From: Candidatus Hydrogenedentota bacterium
GTDB lineage: Bacteria; Hydrogenedentota; Hydrogenedentia; Hydrogenedentales; CAITNO01
Length of the DNA: 64,000 bases
Reading direction: 5' to 3'
Assembly: GCA_012730105.1 (NCBI GenBank)
Contig: JAAYBJ010000066.1
Coordinates: forward strand, 20,348 to 84,347
The notes under the pieces were generated by a model. The model saw nothing but the letters and a program-made list of their open reading frames with translations. It was not told the origin of the DNA and ran no database searches. The position numbers were made by a program, and so were the translations under genes. This document shows positions 32,879 to 42,321 of this stretch, one piece after another. How positions within the stretch are numbered: position 1 is the stretch's first letter; each line of letters begins with the position of its first letter.

Positions 32879-35800
32879 TCAGTAGCCGATTGTTGTGAGG
32901 GTAGACGCAAAATCCACTGGCAAAGCCGCAGACGGCAATTCGACTGATGTCAGGGCATATTCGATCATGTTAAGCAGCATGCGATCCGCGGCCGGATGCC
33001 TGTCAATGTTGTCCAGAATGTTGAAGGTGTTCACAATGATTTTTCCGGCGCCAAAGCTGTACGCGCCAAGCATGACACCGGCAGCGAAGCCATCAGGACG
33101 GCTGGAGTGGCAGACGGCAAAGGCGGCCGCCGCCATGTCTTCAGGAATGTCGCCTCCCTCAAAAAATTTGTTGGTGATGATCGGTCCGTAATAGTCCCAG
33201 TCCATGACACCCCTGGATTGCAGGCCGTTGAAGAAGGCATGTTTTTTCGCAACGCATTCCTTGTGATAGAGCCAGTCCGAAAAATGAGTGAGACCGCCCT
33301 TGTTCTCTATTGGCAGCCAGCCGAGGGGGGTGTCGCCCTTTTGGAACGCCTCCGGCTTGAGAAAGACGGCCACGCTGCCCCGGGCGACACGTTCCAGCAA
33401 GGCGGTGCGTGCGGCGGTGTCCGTGTTCGAATCGTTCATATCACCAATGAGGATTAGGTGTCGCGTGTCCGCGGGTGTGTTGTCGAGGGGAACGACTGTA
33501 ACGCCTCGGCCCGCCAGGCATTCCGTGACGCGTGGATCCATCTGGATACCTGCCACGGTGACTTGTTGCGCCGACCGGGGCGGTTCAGACAGGTAAAAGG
33601 CAAGACGGCCTCCGGCGGGCGCGCCGCCCCGTTCCAGGGTAATCGCGAGGGTGTATTTGCCGCCCGGACCAGTAAGCAAAACGTCTTCCGCAAAGACGGA
33701 GATGGAAAGAGGCCCGTCTTCACCTGCGGCGGGCGCCGGCACGGTAACCTCGGTTTTCCGTTCCCAGGCGATACCGTCGGGACCGAGGATACGCATGAAT
33801 GCCGGGTACGTACCCGGTCTCAATGCGTCCTCTGTGGCCAGGACTACCTCCACCTTGACGGGGCGATCCGTGTAACCGTGCATGGGCGCGGCGAACAAGC
33901 ACCAGCGCAGGGGGGAGAAGCCGTCCTGAAGGACGTCCGCGATGCCCGGCTTGAATTCCCGCCAGAAGGTCCACAGGCCTTCCCCCGTATAGCCGTGGTC
34001 AAGGATGCCGGTCAGGTTGTAACCGCAAATCTTCGGGTTGGAACGGATCAGATTAAAGCCCAACAGACGCTGGCGTCCATGGAGTTCCTGGCTGGCCCGG
34101 AGCATTTCCTCAGGAAAGGCGTAGACGCCTTCCATACCCAACTGTGTCCAGGCCGCGGTGAGTTTTTCCTCGGTTTGTTTGAAGTACTTATAATCATCCC
34201 ATTCCGGGTTCGCGCCATGTTGTTCATAATACCGCAGTTCACGAATGGCATTCATCAGGCTGCCGATGCCGTACTCCGACAGGAACACCGGCTTACTGTC
34301 GCTTCCCAGGTTGCGTATGCCCGCTTCGATTTCGGGAGTATGAGGCGTCCCCGGATAGACATGAGCATCGCCCGCCCCGGTAAAATAGCCGCCCCAGGGG
34401 CCGTTGCCCGCAGTCCCAGTGAATTCCGGGCTTTCCACGCCCCAGACATGTTCCCAGTGCGTGCTGCCCGGATTGGATACAGACCCGACGTTATATTGCC
34501 CGTCCCAGCGTCCGCTTTGAAACAGGATCAGGCGCGTATCATCAAGCGAGCGCAGCATTCCAAGACTGGCAATGGCGTGTTGCACCACTGGCCCGTTACC
34601 TACTTCATTCATAAGTCCGAAAATCGTCAGGCTGGGATGGTTGCGATCCCGCAGGATCATTTCCCGCAGACTGAAATCAAAGCGTTGCGCCATGGCCGGC
34701 GAGTCCTCCATGCACCAGCCGGACATGTTCTCTTCGTAGACCATCAGGCCGATTTCATCGCAGAGGTCGAGTTGATACGGATGGGCCATGCCGGCGATAA
34801 AGCGAATCATGTTGAACCCGCAGGATTTAGCGTATAGCAGGTCTTTGCGAAGTAGGTCTTTGGCGCTGTCGGGAGGCAGAATCGCACCCACCGGACAGTG
34901 ATTGCCGGTGTGAGAACTCTTTAGAAAAATCCGTTTGCCATTTAAACGGAAATATCCCTTCTCAACACGAAAATCCCGGAATCCGAAACGGGTAAAGTGC
35001 GCATGGGGCTGCGCATGCGAAGATTCCGGGGGAGAAGCCGGCGCGACGCGGGTGATAAGACGATAGAGAAACGGATCATCGAGTTGCCAAAGCCGGTGAT
35101 TTTCTACTTTTAGTTCTGATTCGATTGCGCTGCTTCCCATGGGAAGATTTTGCGTGAACTCCAACTTGGCGGCGATATGGTTTCCGAGAGCGGGAGCGAT
35201 GGTGAGCTGGAGCAGGCCTTTCACCGGGGCTGGGCTGGCATTAATTACAGTCGTCTGTACCCGCACCAGTCCTGTATTCCAGTCAGGACGCACGAAAACA
35301 TCTTCAACGCGCACGGCGGGCGTCCAGAAAAGTTCGACGGGCTCGATGATGCCGCCGCTGTTGTAAGAGCCTCCGACAACAATACCGGAGGCCCCCTTGT
35401 TTCGATGGGGCGTCTGGCTCAGGATGACACCGTCAATGGGCTCTGCCGTGGGGTTTAACACCCGTACAGCGAGGCGGTTCATCTGGCCAGAGAGTAGCGC
35501 TTCGGTGATATCGAGGGTGAAAGGTGTTTCGCCGCCCTCGTGGCTGCCCACATGCGTATCGTTCAGCCAGACATCCGCCAGGTAATCTATCGCGTGAAAA
35601 CGCAGTAGACAATGCCCGCCCTCATAGGGATTGGCCGGAGGGGTGAATTCTCGCCAATACCAGGCCACGCCGTGATAAGCCGGAAGGGCTTCCTGAAAGA
35701 TGCCCGGCACACGCACGGGAACCGCCTCCAGCCGGGGGCCGGTCCACCATGCTTCTTCTTTGCCCATATTATCCGGGTCTGCGGCAACCGTCCAGCCGCT

Positions 35801-35911
35801 TCCCTCCAGTGGCAAAAAGGTTGTCGGCAGGGCGAGGGTTTCTGCGCCTACCGAAACGGTAAAGATCACCATCAATGACATTGCAGCCAATGCACCCGTT
35901 CGCTTGAACAT
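32879..35911 (-). CDS. Secreted GH2-family glycoside hydrolase
   Basis: 1010 residues with a signal peptide (MFKRTGALAAMSLMVIFTVSVG). Domain order is that of GH2: sugar-binding jelly-roll (about 40-190, GVAWYWREF, DYLADVWLND), Ig-like domain (about 190-310), then TIM barrel with acid/base Glu436 (GLMNEVGN) and nucleophile Glu546 (PVFLSEYGIGS). About 400 further C-terminal residues form extra beta domains and a GATase-like segment. GH2 members cleave beta-galactosides, beta-glucuronides or beta-mannosides; the exact sugar is not evident. ATG at 35911 is preferred because GGAG lies 7 bp upstream; ATG at 35917 abuts the GGAG. Confidence 0.92.
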   Translation of the reverse strand: MFKRTGALAAMSLMVIFTVSVGAETLALPTTFLPLEGSGWTVAADPDNMGKEEAWWTGPRLEAVPVRVPGIFQEALPAYHGVAWYWREFTPPANPYEGGHCLLRFHAIDYLADVWLNDTHVGSHEGGETPFTLDITEALLSGQMNRLAVRVLNPTAEPIDGVILSQTPHRNKGASGIVVGGSYNSGGIIEPVELFWTPAVRVEDVFVRPDWNTGLVRVQTTVINASPAPVKGLLQLTIAPALGNHIAAKLEFTQNLPMGSSAIESELKVENHRLWQLDDPFLYRLITRVAPASPPESSHAQPHAHFTRFGFRDFRVEKGYFRLNGKRIFLKSSHTGNHCPVGAILPPDSAKDLLRKDLLYAKSCGFNMIRFIAGMAHPYQLDLCDEIGLMVYEENMSGWCMEDSPAMAQRFDFSLREMILRDRNHPSLTIFGLMNEVGNGPVVQHAIASLGMLRSLDDTRLILFQSGRWDGQYNVGSVSNPGSTHWEHVWGVESPEFTGTAGNGPWGGYFTGAGDAHVYPGTPHTPEIEAGIRNLGSDSKPVFLSEYGIGSLMNAIRELRYYEQHGANPEWDDYKYFKQTEEKLTAAWTQLGMEGVYAFPEEMLRASQELHGRQRLLGFNLIRSNPKICGYNLTGILDHGYTGEGLWTFWREFKPGIADVLQDGFSPLRWCLFAAPMHGYTDRPVKVEVVLATEDALRPGTYPAFMRILGPDGIAWERKTEVTVPAPAAGEDGPLSISVFAEDVLLTGPGGKYTLAITLERGGAPAGGRLAFYLSEPPRSAQQVTVAGIQMDPRVTECLAGRGVTVVPLDNTPADTRHLILIGDMNDSNTDTAARTALLERVARGSVAVFLKPEAFQKGDTPLGWLPIENKGGLTHFSDWLYHKECVAKKHAFFNGLQSRGVMDWDYYGPIITNKFFEGGDIPEDMAAAAFAVCHSSRPDGFAAGVMLGAYSFGAGKIIVNTFNILDNIDRHPAADRMLLNMIEYALTSVELPSAALPVDFASTLTTIGY

Positions 35912-36029
35912 GATCATCTCCTATAGTTTCCGGGTGTATAAATTCAAATTGCCGTTAGATGACGGAAGTGTTTTGTTTTGTATATATCTGAAGGAGGAGT
36001 AGGCCGGTAAATTCTAATAAATCCTGATG

Positions 36030-37211
36030 TTATTCGCTGCTATTGTTAGCGATAAGAATATTCGGCACGGCCTCTCCCAGAAAACTATTGTTGATTTCAG
36101 CCACATCCGGCATATTACCACTGATATAGATTACGGCGGTCTGATGTGCGCTTGTCTGAAATATATTGCCTGCGATTCGAACCCCGCCTGTTACCATGTC
36201 ATATTCCACCGCGTCATCCAGGCGGATTTCGCAGTCCATTTCGCCATGGTCTTTGCGTCCGTTTTCGATAAAGAGATTACCGGAAACGATAATGGACCGC
36301 ACATCCGGCATCCAGAGCCCCTCCCGTCCGCTATGCCGGATGATGTTGTTTGACAGGGTGCAATACTGGCTGTTCCGTTCAATGGTCACGCCCCGCGAAC
36401 CGTTGTCGCAGATAAGATTCCCGGAGGCGGAGATGTTTTCGCACCCCTCAAGAAAATAACCGCCCATGGCGCTTCCGGAAACGGTGTTGTTGGTAAACTG
36501 CCCGTTGGTACAGTGATAGAAGTGGGTTCCGTCCGATTGAGCGTCCTCAAAGTGGCTGGTGTCAACGGACCATCCGTCAACGTGATAGAAGGCCACGGTT
36601 CCTTGGTCTTCCCGTTCGCTACCGGGCACAGGCCCTTTGTTCGGTTGCAGATAATCGACATAGGTGTTGCAGCAATTGATGCCAGTGATATGAGTTACAT
36701 GGACGTTGCTGATGACATGGTCGCCTTCCCCTCCGAACACGCCAATGGCATTGCTGGACAGGTTCTTACAGAACAAGTTATCGATGTGAATATTGCTGGA
36801 CTTTCCAACCACCCGGACGCCTGCGATATTTGTCCCGGGATCCCAGGTTTCACGCGCACCGATAATGGCGCCGCCTTTCATAACGATGTTGGATACACTT
36901 TCCAGAAGGAAGGCCTGCCCGTCCTCGCTCAGCTCTTCCGAGAGGATGAATGAGGCCCCGTCCATGAGTAATGTTACCCCATCAGGAATCCGTAATCCTG
37001 ACGGACTGGTGAGGTGGTACTCACCTGGCGCGAACAGGAAGCGGTTCAGCCCGGAGTTGTCAAGACGTTCCTGGATCCATGCCTGATGTAAAGCGGCATC
37101 GGCCTTGTCATAGGGGCCTATGGCGTAGGTAAGGGAGGAATCGACGGAAGGAACGGTGACACAGCCCGATGTGATCAGCAGGGGACATAGGAAATAAAGA
37201 CGATATTTCAT
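36030..37211 (-). CDS. Right-handed parallel beta-helix lipoprotein (pectate-lyase/polysaccharide-lyase-like)
   Basis: 393 residues with a short lipoprotein-like signal ending LLITSGC (Cys17; Thr at -3 makes the lipobox weak). The body is a run of about 22-residue beta-helix coils rich in N, G, I and V (SNIVMKGGAIIGARETW, NIHIDNLFCKNLSSNAIGVF, NISASGNLICDNGSRGVTI, SIIVSGNLFIENG). Such folds occur in pectate lyases, polygalacturonases, alginate epimerases and structural proteins. A catalytic set cannot be assigned by eye. It lies upstream of the GH2 gene on the same strand with about 118 bp between. Confidence 0.8.
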   Translation of the reverse strand: MKYRLYFLCPLLITSGCVTVPSVDSSLTYAIGPYDKADAALHQAWIQERLDNSGLNRFLFAPGEYHLTSPSGLRIPDGVTLLMDGASFILSEELSEDGQAFLLESVSNIVMKGGAIIGARETWDPGTNIAGVRVVGKSSNIHIDNLFCKNLSSNAIGVFGGEGDHVISNVHVTHITGINCCNTYVDYLQPNKGPVPGSEREDQGTVAFYHVDGWSVDTSHFEDAQSDGTHFYHCTNGQFTNNTVSGSAMGGYFLEGCENISASGNLICDNGSRGVTIERNSQYCTLSNNIIRHSGREGLWMPDVRSIIVSGNLFIENGRKDHGEMDCEIRLDDAVEYDMVTGGVRIAGNIFQTSAHQTAVIYISGNMPDVAEINNSFLGEAVPNILIANNSSE

Positions 37212-37394
37212 TCTATTTTACTCCCGGGTGCAGGTTTCGTGCCCTACTCCATTGTATCAGGCGTCCCGGGAGAAGTGAAATGGTGCGCCCTGCATAAGAT
37301 GTAAACGTTGCAAGTGCCGCCCCAGTTTTGATCAAATACGGCAATGGGGCGGTTCGTAAAACGGGGGTGACACTCCTCCATAGGGTAAGCATTC

Positions 37395-38030
37395 ATGAGT
37401 CATACTATTCGAAAATTTGATGAAGAGGCCGCTTCCTGGGACGACAAACCCCACAGGCACAAACTGGCGACGGATATTGGCAATGCCCTGCAGATGGCCG
37501 TAACTTTCTCGGAAAATATGCATATTCTGGATTTCGGTTGCGGTACCGGGCTTGTCGCCCTGCAACTGGCGGGGAAAGTCGGGAAGATTACCGGCGCGGA
37601 CAGTTCCCGGGGAATGCTTGAGGTGTTCCGCGAGAAGGCTAAACGGGCCGCTCTGGATAATGTCAATACCCTGCACCTCGGTTCGGAAGAACGTATGGTG
37701 TCTTCAGACCGGTATGATGTGATTGTGAGCAGCATGACCCTGCACCATATCCGGAATGTTGAGCAACTATTGCGCGATTTTCACCAACTTTTACGACCGG
37801 GTGGGATTTTGTCACTGGCAGATCTGGATTCGGATGACGGCCAGTTTCATCAAGACAAGGCGGGAGTATTTCACCAGAGTTTTGACCGTGGCCAACTGAA
37901 GTGCATGTTGGCCGATGCCGGATTTTCGTCCATGGTGGACTGTACTGCCGGACAAGTTACCCGGCCAGTCGCTGATACGGGAGCCATGAGAACATTTACG
38001 GTATTTCTGATTACCGCTTGTCGCGTTTGA
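37395..38030 (+). CDS. Class I SAM-dependent methyltransferase
   Basis: 211 residues of the UbiE/Methyltransf_11 type. SAM motif I is ILDFGCGTGLVALQLA (about 50-65), acidic motif II follows as ITGADSSRGMLEV, motif post-II is YDVIVSSMTLHHI and motif III is LLRPGGILSLADLD. The substrate is unknown. No signal or membrane segment. The ribosome site is weak (GGGTAAGCATTC before the ATG). The gap of about 180 bp upstream separates it from the divergent beta-helix gene and should hold both promoters. It lies 93 bp upstream of the membrane acetyltransferase-like gene. Confidence 0.88.
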   Translation: MSHTIRKFDEEAASWDDKPHRHKLATDIGNALQMAVTFSENMHILDFGCGTGLVALQLAGKVGKITGADSSRGMLEVFREKAKRAALDNVNTLHLGSEERMVSSDRYDVIVSSMTLHHIRNVEQLLRDFHQLLRPGGILSLADLDSDDGQFHQDKAGVFHQSFDRGQLKCMLADAGFSSMVDCTAGQVTRPVADTGAMRTFTVFLITACRV

Positions 38031-38123
38031 TTTGTGGGGTGTTTTTAAATCATTCGTTATCGACAACGGATGTTCGTGAAGGGGCCGTCTATGGGGATTA
38101 ACTTTGACCGTGGGAGAAAAACT

Positions 38124-39248
38124 ATGGAGACGGAAAGTAATGCCCAGACTCAGGCACCGTCTGCCCGCATCGTCAGCGTGGATGTGCTTCGAGGTTTTGA
38201 TATGTTCTGGCTTGTCGGAGGGGCCGGAGTCGCCCTCGGCATTGGGCGCTTGCTGGGCAGCCCGTTTAAGGAAGGTGTATTACGGCAGTTTGAACATGCG
38301 AAGTGGGAGGGGTTTTATTTTTACGACCTGATTTTTCCGCTCTTCGTATTCCTAGCGGGCATGTCCATCGCTTTTTCAATGGGGCGTATCCTGCGGGAAG
38401 GGGGACGCCTGCCGGCGATGAAACGGCTTTTCCGCCGTTGTGTCATCATGTTTCTGCTTGGTATTCTGTACAATGGCGGGTTGGCACAGCCGTGGCCCGA
38501 AGTGCGTATTATGGGCGTGCTTCAGCGTATCGCGTTGTGCTGCCTCTTTGCCGGGCTGTTATTTTGTTTCGTCGATTGGCGTGGACTGACGGTTGTCTTA
38601 TTGCTTTCGTTGCTGGGATATTGGGCGTTGTTGAGTTTTGTCCCCGCGCCAGGATTGGCCGAGGTCTCATGGGCCGAAGGGCAAAATTGGGCCTGCTGGC
38701 TGGACTCCGTGGCGCTGCCCGGGCACAAGCATTATCAAACCTATGATCCGGAGGGCCTGCTAAGCACGATTCCTGCGGTGGGAACCTGCCTGATGGGCGT
38801 TCTCGCCGGGTTGGCCCTGAAGTCTTCCACCTTCCGGCCGGGTCAAAAAGTGTTGGGATTCTTCCTCGGGGGCGCGGCACTGGTGGCGCTCGGTTACTTC
38901 TGGGGATACCAGTGTCCCATTATCAAGAAAATCTGGACGCCTAGTTATGTCTGCGTGGCTGGGGGATACAGCCTGATGCTGCTGGCGATATTCTTTTTTG
39001 TGGTTGACGTCCTTGAAATCCGTTGGTGGATAGCGCCCTTTGTTTGGATCGGCGTTAATCCGCTCACGGTCTATCTGGCGCGCAGCCTGATCGAATTCAA
39101 CAAAATCGCGGAGCGCTTCGTGGGCGGCAGTATCGCCGCTTGGGCGGGAGCAGATGGTGGCTATTTACTGAAGATGGGTGTTTCCCTGTTGCTGGTGCTG
39201 CTCTTTGTCTGGTTTTTAAATAAAAAACACATTTATCTTCGCCTTTAA
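38124..39248 (+). CDS. DUF5009/heparan-alpha-glucosaminide N-acetyltransferase-like membrane protein
   Basis: 374 residues with about ten membrane segments. The N-terminal block RIVSVDVLRGFDMFWLVGG is the hallmark of the HGSNAT/NagX/DUF5009 group, followed by YFYDLIFPLFVFLAGMSIAFS and WIGVNPLTVYLARSLIEF near the end. Human HGSNAT acetylates terminal glucosamine across the lysosomal membrane; bacterial relatives occur often near glycan-degradation genes and may acetylate amino sugars (inference). ATG at 38124 follows GGGAG; an ATG at 38070 lacks a ribosome site. A strong hairpin follows the stop. Confidence 0.87.
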   Translation: METESNAQTQAPSARIVSVDVLRGFDMFWLVGGAGVALGIGRLLGSPFKEGVLRQFEHAKWEGFYFYDLIFPLFVFLAGMSIAFSMGRILREGGRLPAMKRLFRRCVIMFLLGILYNGGLAQPWPEVRIMGVLQRIALCCLFAGLLFCFVDWRGLTVVLLLSLLGYWALLSFVPAPGLAEVSWAEGQNWACWLDSVALPGHKHYQTYDPEGLLSTIPAVGTCLMGVLAGLALKSSTFRPGQKVLGFFLGGAALVALGYFWGYQCPIIKKIWTPSYVCVAGGYSLMLLAIFFFVVDVLEIRWWIAPFVWIGVNPLTVYLARSLIEFNKIAERFVGGSIAAWAGADGGYLLKMGVSLLLVLLFVWFLNKKHIYLRL

Positions 39249-39275
39249 AATCCCTGACGTTTTTGCCGAACACCA

Positions 39276-39310
39276 AAAAAGAGCCTGCGGCGTTTCGGGG
39301 CGCCGCAGGC
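39276..39310 (-). terminator. Rho-independent terminator, mainly for the C25 peptidase gene
   Basis: GCCTGCGGCG (39283-39292) and CGCCGCAGGC (39301-39310) form a perfect 10 bp stem with an 8 nt loop. In the minus direction it is followed by CTCTTTTTTGG, a proper U-tract. In the plus direction no U-run follows, so it acts less classically for the converging acetyltransferase gene. Confidence 0.8.
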
Positions 39311-39337
39311 TTGAGTGTGCGGGGTCCTAGTTGTATC

Positions 39338-42211
39338 TTAGTTGATTTTTTCAGCAGTCAGGATTTTCGCCTCGGCATTTTCAGCATTGGCGATAAAAAC
39401 GAGCGGGGCGCTGGTGCTCACCTCTTCCAGGAAGTCAACAAAGGCCACACCGTTTTTGACAACCCCGCGGCCGATAGGGGTTTGGATTTTGCGCAGGAAA
39501 GGCTCTTCATAAACGGTGATTATGGCGCCTTCCTGTGCGTATTCAAGATTTATGCCCGTGGCAAATTCCTGTTGTTCGGCCAGAATCAATCCCAGATAGC
39601 GGTACTTGAGCACGCCGGGCAAGATGAAAATATTGGGATTGCTGGTCCAAATCTCCAGTGTCGGGTCGCCGATGCAGTGCCACAGGTAAAGTTCGTTTAC
39701 GGCATCAGAATTGGCAATTGTCGCGCCCATAACGCTGGTGCCGACTTTGGACATCAGGTAGAGTTTTCCGTGATTGAGGATATCTCCCAGGCGGCGTTGT
39801 GCCGTGGCGGCGCCGAAGGAGCCGATGGCGTTTGGCCAGATGGCATCATAGAAGCCCTGTGTCAGCGTGCTATTGGCCCAACTCGGACTGTTGCGCGTGT
39901 CACCCAGGATACCGACCGCGCCACCGTTCGCCTTACGTAACAACTTCTCACAGAAATAAACGTTTCCTACGGTGGTCCCATAGGCGCCTCCTGCAGTCTC
40001 GTTGTCCCAGAAACCGCTAGCGCAGTTGACGCTGAACACTACGGGTTGCAGTGTGCCGTTGGTCAGGTCGTCAATTTCGGGCAACTCGTATTCGGGATGG
40101 CTCCATCCTTCTTCCCAGCCATGATCGCGGTGCATAATGAGGAAACGGCCTTCATTCCAGGCGTTCGTGATATCGTCTGAATCAGCGTTCCAGGCGAATC
40201 CGCTCGATGCGCCGATGGCGGTCGGAAGCAGGCTGCCGTCATAATATCGGGTGGGGGTGGAAGTGCCCGTTTCCATATACAGCCTGTCCACCGTCTTGCC
40301 GGCGCTGACCATGACGTTGCGCGCAAATTCCGACACTTCGATGAAGGTGCGCTGATCCGTGCCGTAGGAGGCGCCGTCGCGACAGCATTGGAACTGCGAA
40401 GCCAGGGACGCGTGACTGTAAAAGGTGGTGTTGAAAGGAGGAGTGTCTTCATAGGCGATAATTTTATTGATCACCGTGTTTGCTTGTTCCAGCGTGTCGA
40501 CGGGAATGCGTCCCACCGCGAAGTCGGGTATGGTGTCCGTTCCCACCGCGCCGAGAATGGCATAGGGCCAGTCGGTTCCGATGCTGTTTTGATAGAAGGG
40601 GGCAATAAATTCGGCATCGCCCAGCAGCAGAATATAGGAGGGGCGGATGGCCATGGCGTAATAGTGGTCGTGGATAAACGTGTCAATCTCCTCTTTTGTG
40701 GTGCGGCCTGTTATCCCGGAGCCGGTGCCGCATTGATATACGTTTGTCCAGATGCCTTTGCTGCGCTTCCAGTCACGCAGGGCGATTGCCGCATCATTAA
40801 AATCGGGATGGGTTAGAATCATGAACTCTTCTCCCAGCAATACCGGCTTGATCCGACCCTCCACAAAATATTCAATCGCGTTCTTGTTCAGTACCGCCTT
40901 GGTAAAGGCGGGTGAGCTGCTTTCAAAAGGACTTAGCATGGCTTCCGTGAGAAATGCGCCGCTGCCGCCACTGAATTCCACGTCAAAATTCACGTTGTCA
41001 AAGAGCACCAACCTGTTGCTTTGCGGGTAATACTGCCCTGTCGCAACCTCCACAAGGTAGTATTCCATATCCCGGGCGTCGCCGAGGTAATTTACAGTAA
41101 TGGGGGAAGGCGGGTAGGCATTGTCAGAGTTATAGGTCGACGAGTCCAGGGCAAAAGGCTTGTCTTCAAAAATGGAGGGGTCGGGCCTGGCGTCCACCGG
41201 TTGCTCCTGGCAGGGATAGAGGTTCAGGAAGATTTCTTCGGCTATTTCAGGCTCGGCTTTGGTCAGCAACACTTCCACATCGGCGCCGCGCGGCGCTGCG
41301 ATCAGCCGCCGCAAGATGGGAATGCCGGGTTTGCCCGGCTCTCCCCCGATTGCCTCGGCGCCCGGAATATGGACCTGGGTAAAGACCTCTCTCACGCTAC
41401 CGTCACCAAGGGCAATCGTCTGTACCATGGGCTCTCCGAATAAGCCGAGAGCGCCGAGCATCTTGGTGGTCTCTTCTCCGACTTCGGCTTCAGCCACCAG
41501 CCCCAGACGTTCCGCCCCGGGGCAGACGCTTTTTACCGGAATGGAGCCAAGCATATCATAGCGGAGCATTCGCCCCATGTTATACAGCTCTTCAGCAAAT
41601 CCAACCGCCGCGCCTAGCCGAACATTCTGGGCTTTTTCCAGGAATTTTCCCTCTAGAACCTCAGCGGATCCGCACGGATCACCCCCACGGTAAAGAAGTT
41701 CCGCTTCCAGAAGCCGGGCTTCGAGTTCTAACTCATCGTCTTCTTCAAGAACATCATCAGGATCATTTAGAATCAACGTATGTAAAGTTTCATATTCTCC
41801 AAGAATACTTTCCACGGCGGTGGCGATGGTTGGTGTTGCGTTCGCTTGTGCGCCGGCGGCATAATTCCCGGCGCTGTCGTAGGCGAATGCGGCATAAAAA
41901 TACTCCGTGCCGTTCGCGGCGGTGGCATCCGTATGTGTCGTTCCCAGACCATTGTAAACGGCGGTGCCGTCCGTGTGTGAAGTAGGCGGCGTGATAGTCT
42001 TACGGACAACGGCTACACCGGCGAGGTCTTCATCAGCAGGGTTGTTCCATGTCAGTACAACCTGTGCATCCCCGGCGGCGGCGGAAAAATTGGTCACTAT
42101 GCCCGGAGGTGTGGTGTCTTCCGGACATCCGGTAAAGATCGTGGCTATCATGAATACGCCCGGTAACAATATCAGGTGCATCCAACCGACTCGGCCCTTT
42201 TGGGTACTCAT
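39338..42211 (-). CDS. C25 (gingipain-like) cysteine peptidase lipoprotein with FN3 domain
   Basis: 957 residues. The lipoprotein signal ends IFTGC (about Cys29), followed by PEDTTPP and a fibronectin type III domain (about 35-130, DAQVVLTWNNPADEDLAGVAV). A helical, acidic region (135-200) precedes a pro/peptidase part. The C25 dyad is visible: His697 in MHRDHGW and Cys730 in FSVNCASG, 33 residues apart exactly as in RgpB gingipain (His211/Cys244). The segment YILLLGDAEFIAPFY matches the gingipain core. It should be a surface- or periplasm-facing, calcium-type Arg/Lys or other endopeptidase; specificity is unknown. AAAGGAGA precedes the ATG. Confidence 0.88.
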   Translation of the reverse strand: MSTQKGRVGWMHLILLPGVFMIATIFTGCPEDTTPPGIVTNFSAAAGDAQVVLTWNNPADEDLAGVAVVRKTITPPTSHTDGTAVYNGLGTTHTDATAANGTEYFYAAFAYDSAGNYAAGAQANATPTIATAVESILGEYETLHTLILNDPDDVLEEDDELELEARLLEAELLYRGGDPCGSAEVLEGKFLEKAQNVRLGAAVGFAEELYNMGRMLRYDMLGSIPVKSVCPGAERLGLVAEAEVGEETTKMLGALGLFGEPMVQTIALGDGSVREVFTQVHIPGAEAIGGEPGKPGIPILRRLIAAPRGADVEVLLTKAEPEIAEEIFLNLYPCQEQPVDARPDPSIFEDKPFALDSSTYNSDNAYPPSPITVNYLGDARDMEYYLVEVATGQYYPQSNRLVLFDNVNFDVEFSGGSGAFLTEAMLSPFESSSPAFTKAVLNKNAIEYFVEGRIKPVLLGEEFMILTHPDFNDAAIALRDWKRSKGIWTNVYQCGTGSGITGRTTKEEIDTFIHDHYYAMAIRPSYILLLGDAEFIAPFYQNSIGTDWPYAILGAVGTDTIPDFAVGRIPVDTLEQANTVINKIIAYEDTPPFNTTFYSHASLASQFQCCRDGASYGTDQRTFIEVSEFARNVMVSAGKTVDRLYMETGTSTPTRYYDGSLLPTAIGASSGFAWNADSDDITNAWNEGRFLIMHRDHGWEEGWSHPEYELPEIDDLTNGTLQPVVFSVNCASGFWDNETAGGAYGTTVGNVYFCEKLLRKANGGAVGILGDTRNSPSWANSTLTQGFYDAIWPNAIGSFGAATAQRRLGDILNHGKLYLMSKVGTSVMGATIANSDAVNELYLWHCIGDPTLEIWTSNPNIFILPGVLKYRYLGLILAEQQEFATGINLEYAQEGAIITVYEEPFLRKIQTPIGRGVVKNGVAFVDFLEEVSTSAPLVFIANAENAEAKILTAEKIN

Positions 42212-42292
42212 TTTTCTGTCTCCTTTGGTTTCTTTTGTTCACATGTGAAACGCATCATCTGAGAAGCACAAATACATAATGTTTAAGTTGTT

Positions 42293-42321
42293 ATATTAGC
42301 ATAAAAAGTATAAAATTTCAA
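42293..42321 (-). promoter_or_regulatory. Putative promoter of the C25 peptidase gene
   Basis: On the minus strand TTGAAA (42321-42316) and TAATAT (42298-42293) are spaced by 17 bp, about 80 bp upstream of the ATG. AT-rich surroundings raise the chance of a false match. Confidence 0.4.

Noticed and set aside
33458..34837. Long plus-strand open frame of 459 codons opposite the GH2 gene
   Set aside because: It is antisense to a clearly functional GH2 with intact catalytic residues, has no ribosome site and its composition is that of a mirror frame.
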